From Bacillus siamensis KCTC 13613 (GTDB lineage Bacteria; Bacillota; Bacilli; Bacillales; Bacillaceae), in assembly GCF_000262045.1 (NCBI RefSeq), contig NZ_AJVF01000013.1, positions 589,868-653,867 of the forward strand: 64,000 nt of DNA, in the 5' to 3' direction. The translations under genes were made by a program, and so were the position numbers. The notes below the pieces were generated by a model. That model saw only the letters and a program-made list of their open reading frames with translations, had not been told where the DNA came from and made no database searches. Shown piece by piece: positions 51,289 to 59,787 of this stretch. Within the stretch, counting starts at the first letter, position 1, and every line of letters begins with the position of its first letter.

Positions 51289-52632
51289 ATGGATAACTAT
51301 CGTGATGAAAATCGGACAGACCAAAAAGAACAGGAAGTCCTTTTAGTAAAAGAAAATCAGCAGCCGGCGAGATATTCCGCGTCGGACGATGACAAGAAAA
51401 AACGAAGCTTCGGCTGGTTCAGACCGCTTCTCGGCGGGGTGATCGGCGGGGGGCTCGCCCTCGGCATCTATACATTTACGCCGCTTGGAGACCATCAGAC
51501 TCAAGATACTTCAAATCCGGCTCCCGCTCAGGAAACGTCTTCAGTAACCGCTAAGCAGACATCTTCTGATTCCGGCAGCGGCAAATCGGCAAACAGCTCA
51601 TCCGCAAATTCAAGCAGCATTTCGAATATGGTGGAAGACATTTCACCGGCGATCGTCGGAATCACCAATCTGCAAAAGCAGCAAAGCAGTTCAGATTTAT
51701 TCGGATTCGGTTCAGATTCGAACTCAAATTCATCGGGTGAAGATGCGGAAACAGGCTCAGGTTCAGGCGTTATCTTTAAAAAAGCAAACGGCAAAGCGTA
51801 TATTATTACGAATAACCACGTGGTTGAAGGCGCCTCTTCTCTTAAGGTGTCATTATATGACGGGACCGATGTAACAGCTAAACTCGTCGGCCGTGATTCG
51901 CTGACAGACTTGGCCGTGTTAGAAATCAGTGATAAACACGTAACAAAAACGGCAAGCTTCGGCAGCTCATCCGCTCTCAGAACGGGTGAATCCGTGATCG
52001 CCATCGGTGATCCCCTCGGCAAAGACCTTTCCCGCACCGTCACACAGGGGATTGTGAGCGGCTTAAACAGAACGGTCTCGATTTCCACGTCAGCCGGCGA
52101 GTCAAGCATCAACGTCATTCAAACCGATGCCGCCATCAATCCCGGAAACAGCGGCGGACCGCTCTTGAATACAGACGGCAAAATCATCGGCATCAACAGC
52201 ATGAAAATCAGTGAAAATGATGTAGAAGGCATCGGCTTTGCGATTCCGAGCAACGATGTAAAACCGATTGCCGAAGAGCTTCTCACGAAAGGACAGGTGG
52301 AGCGCCCTTATATCGGGGTGAGCATGATCGACTTGGAGCAAGTGCCGCAAAACTATCAGGAAGGCACACTCGGCCTATTCGGCAAACAGCTGAATAAAGG
52401 GGTTTACATTCGCGAAGTGGCGCAGGGATCCCCTGCAGCCAAAGCCGGATTAAAAGCAGAAGACATCATTATCAGCTTGAAAGGGAAAGAAACTGACACG
52501 GGCAGCGAACTTCGCAATATTCTCTATAAGAATACGAAAGTCGGCAGCACCGTTGACGTGAAGATTATCAGAAACGGCAAGGAAATGACGAAAAAAATGA
52601 AACTGACTCAAAAAGAAGAAACATCGTCTTAA
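51289..52632 (+). CDS. htrA: HtrA, membrane-anchored quality-control serine protease
   Basis: 447 aa from the ATG at 51289, eight bases from GGAG; adjacent ATG and GTG starts are also possible. A cytoplasmic N-terminus is followed by one membrane helix (about 47-65), a Ser/Asn-rich linker, a trypsin-like domain (about 105-320) with triad residues in ITNNHVVEGA, LTDLAVLEI and GNSGGPLLN, and a C-terminal PDZ domain (about 340-435). It degrades misfolded secreted proteins under CssRS control. Known as ykdA in older annotation. Confidence 0.96.
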   Translation: MDNYRDENRTDQKEQEVLLVKENQQPARYSASDDDKKKRSFGWFRPLLGGVIGGGLALGIYTFTPLGDHQTQDTSNPAPAQETSSVTAKQTSSDSGSGKSANSSSANSSSISNMVEDISPAIVGITNLQKQQSSSDLFGFGSDSNSNSSGEDAETGSGSGVIFKKANGKAYIITNNHVVEGASSLKVSLYDGTDVTAKLVGRDSLTDLAVLEISDKHVTKTASFGSSSALRTGESVIAIGDPLGKDLSRTVTQGIVSGLNRTVSISTSAGESSINVIQTDAAINPGNSGGPLLNTDGKIIGINSMKISENDVEGIGFAIPSNDVKPIAEELLTKGQVERPYIGVSMIDLEQVPQNYQEGTLGLFGKQLNKGVYIREVAQGSPAAKAGLKAEDIIISLKGKETDTGSELRNILYKNTKVGSTVDVKIIRNGKEMTKKMKLTQKEETSS

Positions 52633-52635
52633 CAA

Positions 52636-52667
52636 AAATCCAAGGCAGCGGCCTTGGATTTTTTTAC
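52636..52667 (+). terminator. Terminator of htrA
   Basis: The hairpin AAATCCAAGGC/GCCTTGGATTT is followed by TTTTAC. Confidence 0.9.
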
Positions 52668-52734
52668 ATCAATAATGAAACTTTAAAGCGCAGACCGTCC
52701 GTATGAAAGATTGTACAAAGGAGGATACATACCT

Positions 52735-52911
52735 ATGAAACATACCGGACTTTTGCTGGTCGTTACCGGCCTTATCTTATTGCAGCTGAGCATTCAGCTT
52801 CCTCAGCAAAACGTTGCTTGGGGCGTGACGCTGGGTGCAAGCATTTTTTTGAACCTGACGGGAACCGGCTTGATCATGCGCTCTCTGCACATCCAGACCG
52901 GCCGCAGATGA
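52735..52911 (+). CDS. Small two-helix membrane protein, 58 aa
   Basis: A strong AAAGGAGG site precedes the ATG at 52735. The protein has two hydrophobic segments (GLLLVVTGLILLQLSIQL and GVTLGASIFLNLTGTGLIM) and a short basic tail. I do not recognise it. It lies between htrA, which has its own terminator, and the convergent ykcC. It may be a small stress-related membrane peptide, but that is only a guess from its position. Confidence 0.65.
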   Translation: MKHTGLLLVVTGLILLQLSIQLPQQNVAWGVTLGASIFLNLTGTGLIMRSLHIQTGRR

Positions 52912-52965
52912 ATGAAAAAAGCCGCGGGACACTCTGTGTTCTTGCGGTTTTTATTTTTGACATAA

Positions 52966-52998
52966 AAGCACCCTGCCCGGGTGGCCGGACAGGGTGTT
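52966..52998 (-). terminator. Terminator of ykcBC
   Basis: The hairpin CACCCTG..CAGGGTG (52969-52996) with a GC-rich core is followed by CTTTTAT on the minus strand, just after the ykcC stop. Confidence 0.7.
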
Positions 52999-53002
52999 TC
53001 GG

Positions 53003-53974
53003 TTAAGACATATGCTGATCCCGATAAACCTTTTCGTTTTTAATGCCGTACGCTTTTTGCACGATATAGAGCGGACGGTCTTTTGCTTCATCATAAATCC
53101 TTCCGATATATTCGCCGATTATTCCGAGCATTAAAAGAACGATGCCGCTGAATAACAGCTGTATCACAATCAGAGAGGACCAGCCCGTTATGGTGCTGTC
53201 TGTAAAGAGTTTCATATATAAAACGATAAACATATAGAGAAAACCCGCCCCGGACATCATCATTCCCGCGTAGCTTGCCGCCTTGAGCGGTTTATGGGAG
53301 AACGTTGTGATACCGTCCATGGAAAGCTTCAGCATTTTTTTAAGCGGGTATTTCGTTTCTCCCGCAAGCCTCTCATCACGTTCATATTCAACAGCAGTCT
53401 GCTTAAAGCCGACCCAGCTGACGAGCCCTCTGACAAAAGGATTTTTCTCTTTTAATCTTTTCATTTCGTCACAGACTTTTCGGTCAAGCAGGCGGAAATC
53501 TCCGGTATCGAGCGGAATATCAATATCAGTCACGCTCCGAAGCAGCCGGTAAAACATAGAAGCCGTCTGTTTCTTGAAAAAGGTTTCTCCCTTTCGTTTT
53601 GTTCTGACGGCGTACACGACATCGTAGCCTTCTTTCCACTGTTCAATCATATCAAGGATTAGTTCGGGAGGGTCCTGCAAATCGGCGTCAATGACGACGA
53701 TTGCATTTCCCTCTGCGTAATCCATGCCCGCGGTGATCGCGATCTGGTGTCCGAAGTTTCTGGAAAAATCAATTATTTTCACTCTCGGATCAATCAGACT
53801 GTGTTCTCGTAATATTTCAATACTGCGGTCTTTGCTTCCGTCATTAACAAAGATTAATTCATAATGGTCTTTTGTTTGATCCATGACTTCTTTCAGACGC
53901 TGATAGGTTGTCTGAATGACGGGTTCTTCGTTATACACCGGGACGACAATTGAATATTGAATATGTCTGCTCAT
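53003..53974 (-). CDS. ykcC: YkcC, polyprenyl-phosphate glycosyltransferase (GT2, membrane)
   Basis: 323 aa. The GT2 domain (about 1-225) has YSIVVPVYNEEPVI, FVNDGSKDRSIEIL, VIDADLQDPPELI (DxD) and DTGDFRLLDR. Two C-terminal membrane helices follow (about 230-300). DPM1/CsbB-type enzymes load a sugar onto undecaprenyl phosphate. With YkcB it should form a lipid-linked-sugar glycosylation pair: YkcC charges the carrier and YkcB transfers outside. The 11-bp spacing shows an operon with ykcB. Confidence 0.92.
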   Translation of the reverse strand: MSRHIQYSIVVPVYNEEPVIQTTYQRLKEVMDQTKDHYELIFVNDGSKDRSIEILREHSLIDPRVKIIDFSRNFGHQIAITAGMDYAEGNAIVVIDADLQDPPELILDMIEQWKEGYDVVYAVRTKRKGETFFKKQTASMFYRLLRSVTDIDIPLDTGDFRLLDRKVCDEMKRLKEKNPFVRGLVSWVGFKQTAVEYERDERLAGETKYPLKKMLKLSMDGITTFSHKPLKAASYAGMMMSGAGFLYMFIVLYMKLFTDSTITGWSSLIVIQLLFSGIVLLMLGIIGEYIGRIYDEAKDRPLYIVQKAYGIKNEKVYRDQHMS

Positions 53975-53985
53975 ATTTTTTCCTC

Positions 53986-56094
53986 CTATTCATCAGATTG
54001 CAGTTCGTATAATGAAGCTGACTGATTCATTCCGCCGGGGCCGCCGCCCATCCGGCTGTTTTCACCTGAGGTCTTGCTGCGCTTTGTATCAGCTGCATCA
54101 TGATTTTTCGTTTTCTGATCTGTGCTTGTTTGCCATTTATCTGAAGATACTTTCTTACCGTTATTCTCAACCCATTCAACAATTTCGTTGTTTCCGCCTT
54201 TGCCCATTCCGGATGTTAAGAAGTATTTTACTTTCCCTTCTTTTACGAGCTTTTTAAATTGAGTCAGCGTGATGGCCGGATCAGATCCGCTGAATCCGCC
54301 GATCGCCATGACCGCTTTTTTCGTTTTGATAATGTAAGGCGCCGCGGTGTTGGAATCCGTTGTTGCAAATAGATAGTCCGCTCCGGCGTTATGTTTCTCT
54401 AAATAGCTGATCAGTTTTTTATTTACAGAGGCGTTATTCATTCCCATGCCTTTCCCGCTTGTTGACGCAAGCTGGGGGCCTGTTTCAGGCAATGAGCTGT
54501 TGCCCCCGTACAGAAGCGGTGTGCTCGCCCAATATAACGGCATCACCAGCAAGACGAGAAGAGCGGCAAGTGACAGATAATAACCGAACGGTTTTTGGCG
54601 CTGTTTGAACACGGACAGAGCGATTGCAGACAAAGCTCCGATAACGCCAACACCGATGCTCCAGCCTGCGCCGATTTGATCAATCCAGTTTCTGAGGATA
54701 AACAGCTCAAATCCGGTTGTCACAAGAATGGCGGCCGGCAGAAGCCAAGACTTCCAGCCTGTCTCCGTGCGGTACAGATGAACGAGGGCGACCCATCCCG
54801 CACCGGCAAGAGCAGCAATCGGAGGGGCCAGCATAATGAGATAATAATGGTGGAAAAATTCCGCCACACTGAAGAATCCGGCAATCGGCACTAGCCATGC
54901 TGCCCAAAAGATCGTTTCCTTCTGTTCTTCTGACAATCTTCTTCTTTCTCTCGCTCCGGCGATCAGTAAACCGGCCATTCCAAAAATCGCAAACGGCAGG
55001 AGCCAGCTGATCTGATCAGATAATTCTTGTTGGAAGAGCCGCAGCGGACCGGGGGTTCCCGTCCCGAACATTCCTGAACCTGATTGCATTTTTGAGCTGG
55101 TGCCTGCGCCTCCTTTTCCTCCGCCGCTTGGAGGGCCTCCTTGACCGCCGCTTGGCATTTGCCCGTTAGATGGAGGTGCCGTCATGTTGCCGTTTTGAGA
55201 TTTGCCTTCGTTTGAAGACTGTCCGGGCGGCGCCTGCAGTTGTGAAGAACCGGCGGAAGAAGCCTTTTCTTTCGAAGCGTTTCCGTGCGGCATGCCCTGA
55301 CCGCCGCCCGAACTTTGGCCTGTCAGCCGCTGAATCCCGTTATATCCGAAAGCCAATTCCAATACGGAGTTGGTCTGGCTGCTTCCGACATATGGCCGTT
55401 TGCCGGCAGGGATATTGTCAACAATGAGCGGCCACGATAACGAAACAGCCGCTAATACGGCCAGCGCGCTTACCAATGAAATGATTTTTTTCTTAATGGT
55501 TGTGTTTGCCGCAATCATATAGAACAGCAAGAAAGCCGGTAAAATCATATAAGCCTGAAGCATTTTTGTATTAAAGCCTACCCCGACGACAAAGAACGCC
55601 GCCAGAAGCCAAATCAGTTTTCCTTTTCGAATCGCTTTAAAGAGGAGCCATGTGGCGAACAGCAGGAAAAAGACAAGTAAAGCATCGACATTGTTTGTCC
55701 GCGCGACCGCTGCAGCGATCGGGGTGCATGCCATGACAAATGAGGCGATGCGGGCCGCCGTTTTTCCGAACGTCGGCTTTATTAATAAGTACATGAATAG
55801 AACCGAGCCTACACCCGCCAATGCCTGAGGCAGGATGACACTCCACCCGTGCATACCGAATATCAGCGCGCTGATCGTTTGAATCTGGTATGTAACAGGC
55901 GGTTTATCTACCGTGATAAATCCGGCTGCGTCAAATGAAGCGTAAAAGAAATTATGAAAGCTTTGTAGCATACTCGTTACCGCTGCGGTGTAATAAGGGT
56001 TCACCGTATCGTCATTCCAGATGTTGTACATATTCAAGAATGCGGAAACGAGTAAAATGAGGATTAAGACTGCGTCTATCTCGCGTTTTTTCAT
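53986..56094 (-). CDS. ykcB: YkcB, ArnT/PMT-like membrane glycosyltransferase
   Basis: 702 aa from the ATG at 56094. Multiple membrane helices follow a GT39/GT83-type N-terminus, with the catalytic acidic loop NDDTVNPYYTAAV near residue 30. A long Gly/Ser/Gln/Pro-rich outside loop (about 275-350; GGGQGMPHGNASKE.., PSGGQGGPPSGGGKGG) is low-complexity. The soluble C-terminal domain (about 560-700) ends in a second Gly/Met-rich stretch. It probably transfers sugar from undecaprenyl phosphate to an envelope acceptor. The acceptor is unknown. Confidence 0.9.
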   Translation of the reverse strand: MKKREIDAVLILILLVSAFLNMYNIWNDDTVNPYYTAAVTSMLQSFHNFFYASFDAAGFITVDKPPVTYQIQTISALIFGMHGWSVILPQALAGVGSVLFMYLLIKPTFGKTAARIASFVMACTPIAAAVARTNNVDALLVFFLLFATWLLFKAIRKGKLIWLLAAFFVVGVGFNTKMLQAYMILPAFLLFYMIAANTTIKKKIISLVSALAVLAAVSLSWPLIVDNIPAGKRPYVGSSQTNSVLELAFGYNGIQRLTGQSSGGGQGMPHGNASKEKASSAGSSQLQAPPGQSSNEGKSQNGNMTAPPSNGQMPSGGQGGPPSGGGKGGAGTSSKMQSGSGMFGTGTPGPLRLFQQELSDQISWLLPFAIFGMAGLLIAGARERRRLSEEQKETIFWAAWLVPIAGFFSVAEFFHHYYLIMLAPPIAALAGAGWVALVHLYRTETGWKSWLLPAAILVTTGFELFILRNWIDQIGAGWSIGVGVIGALSAIALSVFKQRQKPFGYYLSLAALLVLLVMPLYWASTPLLYGGNSSLPETGPQLASTSGKGMGMNNASVNKKLISYLEKHNAGADYLFATTDSNTAAPYIIKTKKAVMAIGGFSGSDPAITLTQFKKLVKEGKVKYFLTSGMGKGGNNEIVEWVENNGKKVSSDKWQTSTDQKTKNHDAADTKRSKTSGENSRMGGGPGGMNQSASLYELQSDE

Positions 56095-56231
56095 TTTCAC
56101 CTGTATTTCACTCCTTTGGTTGAACTTTGAACAAGTGTAACAACCAAATGTGAAAAATTTATTAATAAACAAAGACAATTATTTTGCCGTTGACAAATGG
56201 GTAAAAAGAATGACAAAACGGTTTTAGAAAG

Positions 56232-56269
56232 CAAAAAAAGATGCCTCCCTCAAGCCGCGGGAGGCATCT
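56232..56269 (-). terminator. Terminator of mhqA
   Basis: A perfect stem AGATGCCTCCC/GGGAGGCATCT is followed by seven T on the minus strand. Confidence 0.9.
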
Positions 56270-56284
56270 GTCATTATTCCTGAT

Positions 56285-57235
56285 TTATTGAATCGGTTTC
56301 AGCCGCGCTTCTATTTCAGAACGGCGGTGTTCGAGATAAGGCGGAAGCGCCACCGTTTTGCCGAGCTCCTCAGGTTTTTCATCAACCATAAATCCCGGAC
56401 CATCCGTTGACAATTCAAACAGAATTCCGTTCGGTTCCCGGAAGTACAGCGCTTTGAAATAATAACGCTCTACGATGCCTGAGTTGCTGAAACCTTCTTT
56501 TGTAATGATGCGGTGCCATAAAGCAAGCTCCTCTTCATTCTGAACGCGGAAGGCCACATGGTGGACGCTGCCTTTCCCCGGACGCTCTCGCGGAAGATCG
56601 TTTCTTTCAATCAGATGGACTTCCGTGCGCGCGCCTCCGTTTCCTGATTCCAGCACTGTAACTGTGCCCCGGTCTTCATGGGTTTCTTTTCCGATTTCAG
56701 TGAAGCCGAGCACATCGGTTAACACACGCAGCGTCGGCTCCGCATACGGGACAGTCAATTCAACGGGACCAAGACCGCGGAAAGAATATTCTTCCGGAAT
56801 GCCGCTTTGTTTCACCGCTTCACCGATGTCTTTTCCTTTTTCGTCAGCCGTCAGTACAAGCCGCTGTCCTTCATGATCCTGAAAAGCGAGTGTCTCTCTG
56901 CCCGCTATTGTCACGATGTCGCCATGAGCGACCTGATGCTCTTCGAATCGTTTTTTCCAATATTGCAGCGCTTGTGCATCCGGGACACGCAGGCCGATTG
57001 AAGAAATACTGTTTGTTCCCGCATGAAACGGCGCAATCCGCGGAATTTCGAAAAACGTCAATTCAGATCCCGGATTGGCTGTTTCATCACCGTAAAACAA
57101 ATGATACATCGTCGGTTCATCTTGGTTTACGGACTTTTTCACAAGTTTCAGTCCCAGGATGTCCCGATAGAAATCTAAATTTTTCTGCGCATCAGCCGTC
57201 ATTGCTGATACATGGTGTATTCCGTTAACTTTCAT
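56285..57235 (-). CDS. mhqA: MhqA (YkcA), ring-cleaving dioxygenase for quinone resistance
   Basis: 316 aa from the ATG at 57235 (GGAGG site). Two glyoxalase/bleomycin-resistance domains: the first begins VNGIHHVSAMTADAQKNLDFY, the second YSFRGLGPVELTV. Metal ligands are in GIHHVS, SVHHVAFRV and GILFELSTDGPG. It belongs to the catechol-2,3-dioxygenase-like proteins of the MhqR regulon, induced by catechol and methylhydroquinone. A perfect MhqR box upstream supports this. Confidence 0.93.
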   Translation of the reverse strand: MKVNGIHHVSAMTADAQKNLDFYRDILGLKLVKKSVNQDEPTMYHLFYGDETANPGSELTFFEIPRIAPFHAGTNSISSIGLRVPDAQALQYWKKRFEEHQVAHGDIVTIAGRETLAFQDHEGQRLVLTADEKGKDIGEAVKQSGIPEEYSFRGLGPVELTVPYAEPTLRVLTDVLGFTEIGKETHEDRGTVTVLESGNGGARTEVHLIERNDLPRERPGKGSVHHVAFRVQNEEELALWHRIITKEGFSNSGIVERYYFKALYFREPNGILFELSTDGPGFMVDEKPEELGKTVALPPYLEHRRSEIEARLKPIQ

Positions 57236-57255
57236 TATGTTATCCTCCACTCAAT

Positions 57256-57273
57256 TATCTCGATTTCGAGATA
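57256..57273. promoter_or_regulatory. MhqR operator of mhqA
   Basis: TATCTCGATTTCGAGATA has perfect 8-bp arms around a TT centre and matches the known MhqR box (tATCTCgAAnTCgAGATA type). It lies 20 bp upstream of the mhqA start. Confidence 0.85.
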
Positions 57274-57556
57274 TTTTATATATACAATTTATGTTATCCG
57301 GAGCATAAAGTCAACACATCTGCTTTGCCGACGGTCTGCAGATTTCCGTCTTCAAAATAACGAACTATAGAAATTTTAAAACTCTTAATGTTCGTTTTTA
57401 AAATAAGATATTTTTCTTATCAAAAGCGAAAACCTTTGTTTTTAAGCCAAAAGCCGAAATCAGAAAATTTATTTTATTCGTGTTTCAGCAATTAGGGTTT
57501 ACAATATGGAAAATAGTTTTTTCAGCATGACGATTTTACATCTGGAGGGAAAGGAT

Positions 57557-58873
57557 ATGCAGATTGAAGAAAACGGACTAAAAAAAGAGATCGGCCTTAC
57601 CATCGCCCTCTCACTTGTTATCGGCACCATCATCGGTTCCGGCGTATTTATGAAACCAGGCGCCGTGCTTGCCTACTCCGGTGATGCAAAAACCGCGCTT
57701 ATCGCGTGGCTGTTAGGAGGCATTTTGACGCTTGCAGGCGGCTTGACCGTTGCGGAAATCGGCACTCAGATTCCGAAAACGGGCGGACTCTATACATACC
57801 TTGAAGAAGTGTACGGCGAATTTTGGGGCTTTTTATGCGGCTGGGTGCAAATCATCATTTACGGACCCGCGATTATCGGAGCAATCGGCTTGTATTTCGG
57901 CTCTTTGATGGCGCACTTGTTCAATTGGGATTCCGGCTGGTCTAAATTGATCGGAATTGCAGCCGTTTTGTTTTTAAGCATCATTAATATTATCGGAACG
58001 AAATATGGCGGCATCGTCCAGGGAATTACGACGGTCGGCAAATTGATTCCGATTATCTGCATGATTGTGTTCGGCCTTTGGAAAGGCGATCAGCATATTT
58101 TCACAGCCGTTACAAGCAGCATGTCAGAAATGAATTTCGGCGCTGCCATACTGGCTACCTTGTTTGCCTATGACGGCTGGATTCTGCTTGCGGCTCTCGG
58201 CGGTGAAATGAAAAACCCGGAAAAGCTTCTCCCGAGAGCGATGACGGGCGGACTCTTGGTTGTCACCGCCATTTATCTTTTCATTAACTTCGCACTGCTG
58301 CACATTCTTCCCGCGACCGACATTGTCAAACTCGGTGAAAATGCCACAGGCACCGCTGCCGGAATGCTGTTTGGCGGTATCGGAGGAAAATTGATCAGCG
58401 TCGGGATCATCGTCAGCATTTTCGGCTGTTTAAACGGAAAGATTCTCGCTTTTCCGCGTGTCTCGTTTGCAATGGCGGAACGGAAACAGCTGCCGTTTGC
58501 CGGACAGATTTCACGGGTGCATCCGACGTTCCGCACTCCTTGGATTGCCGTGTCATTTCAGATCGCGCTGGCTATTATTTTTATGATCATCAGCAACCCT
58601 GATAAGCTGTCTGAAATCTCTATTTTCATGATTTATATTTTTTACGTCATGGCCTTTTTCGCCGTTTTCATCCTAAGAAAAAAAAGCGGCGGAAAACCGC
58701 GCGCCTACAGCGTGCCTCTGTATCCGGTCATTCCTGTTTTGGCCATAGCGGGTTCACTGTTTGTGCTGATCAGCACGATCATTACAGATACACTGAGCTG
58801 CGGGCTTTCCATCTTGATCGGTCTTGCCGGACTCCCGCTTTATTTTTGGCTGAAAAACCGCAGAAATGACTGA
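57557..58873 (+). CDS. steT: SteT, serine/threonine exchanger (LAT/APC family)
   Basis: 438 aa from the ATG at 57557 (GGAGGGAAAGGA), equal to B. subtilis SteT (YkbA). Twelve membrane helices. Helix 1 holds the unwound substrate site (VIGTIIGSGVFMKPG), and helix 6 GYDGWILLAALGGEMKNPEKLLPRA is typical of L-type amino-acid exchangers. It exchanges serine, threonine and aromatic amino acids. A longer start at 57506 has no ribosome site. Confidence 0.95.
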   Translation: MQIEENGLKKEIGLTIALSLVIGTIIGSGVFMKPGAVLAYSGDAKTALIAWLLGGILTLAGGLTVAEIGTQIPKTGGLYTYLEEVYGEFWGFLCGWVQIIIYGPAIIGAIGLYFGSLMAHLFNWDSGWSKLIGIAAVLFLSIINIIGTKYGGIVQGITTVGKLIPIICMIVFGLWKGDQHIFTAVTSSMSEMNFGAAILATLFAYDGWILLAALGGEMKNPEKLLPRAMTGGLLVVTAIYLFINFALLHILPATDIVKLGENATGTAAGMLFGGIGGKLISVGIIVSIFGCLNGKILAFPRVSFAMAERKQLPFAGQISRVHPTFRTPWIAVSFQIALAIIFMIISNPDKLSEISIFMIYIFYVMAFFAVFILRKKSGGKPRAYSVPLYPVIPVLAIAGSLFVLISTIITDTLSCGLSILIGLAGLPLYFWLKNRRND

Positions 58874-58875
58874 CA

Positions 58876-58911
58876 AAAACGGTTCCTTTTACGGGAGCCG
58901 TTTTTTTTCGG
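58876..58911 (+). terminator. Terminator of steT
   Basis: The hairpin AAAACGGTTCC/GGGAGCCGTTTT is followed by TTTT. Confidence 0.88.
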
Positions 58912-58929
58912 CAAAATCACGTGCAAAAG

Positions 58930-58960
58930 TTGACAGCAAATTCACATCTTTTGTTATACT
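58930..58960 (+). promoter_or_regulatory. Predicted promoter of ykaA-pit
   Basis: TTGACA (58930-58935) and TTATAC/TATACT (58954-58960) have a spacer of 18-19 bp, slightly long. A second TATAAT (59107-59112) lies close to ykaA without a good -35. Confidence 0.5.
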
Positions 58961-58987
58961 TTTTAAGCAAGATGTCTGAATTCGAAG

Positions 58988-59093
58988 TATGTTACGTTTT
59001 TTTGGCAAAGTGGGTAACATAAGAAAAACAGGATGAGACACGTTTTTACGAAAAAATCAAGAGGCGTTTTTTTCGACTTCATCTGTTTTTTTT
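58988..59093 (+). promoter_or_regulatory. Structured leader of ykaA-pit with terminator-like hairpin
   Basis: Hairpin 1 pairs TATGTTAC (58988-58995) with GTAACATA (59014-59021). Hairpin 2 pairs AAAAACAG-ATGA (from 59025) with TCAT-CTGTTTTT (to 59090), with an inner CGAAAAAA/TTTTTTCG stem, and ends in a T8 run. This looks like a transcription attenuator between the promoter and the gene. It does not match a riboswitch class I know. Confidence 0.45.
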
Positions 59094-59157
59094 CGACAAA
59101 AGGCTATATAATAATTTGATGTGTGCATTGTCTCATTCAAACAATGGAGGGTTTTTA

Positions 59158-59775
59158 ATGATAAAAAGAAAAAAAGATAAGTTCTCACTCCTTTTAACAG
59201 AAATCGCAAAAAATATAGATGAAACTGCAGAGTATTTTGTGAACTTTAAAGTCACAAACCAAACAACACTTAAAGAATTTGCAGATACGTTAAAAGAATA
59301 CGAAACAAAAGGTGACAATCATGTTCATGTCATGATTAAAGAGCTTAACAAAGCATTCATCACTCCTATTGAACGCGAAGATATCCTTCAGCTGACAAAC
59401 AGCCTGGATGATGTGCTTGACGGAATTGAACATTTCTCTGCCATGATGGAGATTTTCTCAATTACTTCATCAGACGAGCATATCGACAAATTCAGCGGAT
59501 ACATTAGAGAATGTGCGAAAGAAATTTTAATTGCAACTGAGCTGTTGGCAGAAAACCGCTTAAAGGACATTCAGCCTCACGCCATCAAAATTAAAGAGTA
59601 TGAGCACAACTGTGACAACCTGCACAGAAAATCATTAAAAAATCTGTTCGGCACAGAAACCGATCCGATTAAAGTGATTCAGTACCGCGAGATTTACGAA
59701 ACGCTTGAGGAAATTGCCGACTCTTGCCAAAGCGTTGCCAATAACCTTGAAACCATCATTATGAAAAACGCGTAA
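59158..59775 (+). CDS. ykaA: YkaA, PhoU-like (DUF47) partner of the Pit phosphate transporter
   Basis: 205 aa from the ATG at 59158 (GGAGGG site); the longer frame at 59116 lacks one. An all-helical PhoU-like fold with acidic metal-binding motifs (NSLDDVLDGIEHF and REIYETLEEIADSCQSVAN). DUF47 proteins are encoded next to Pit transporters and modulate phosphate uptake. It is co-transcribed with pit, 12 bp downstream. Confidence 0.92.
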   Translation: MIKRKKDKFSLLLTEIAKNIDETAEYFVNFKVTNQTTLKEFADTLKEYETKGDNHVHVMIKELNKAFITPIEREDILQLTNSLDDVLDGIEHFSAMMEIFSITSSDEHIDKFSGYIRECAKEILIATELLAENRLKDIQPHAIKIKEYEHNCDNLHRKSLKNLFGTETDPIKVIQYREIYETLEEIADSCQSVANNLETIIMKNA

Positions 59776-59787
59776 CGAGGGGTTATA

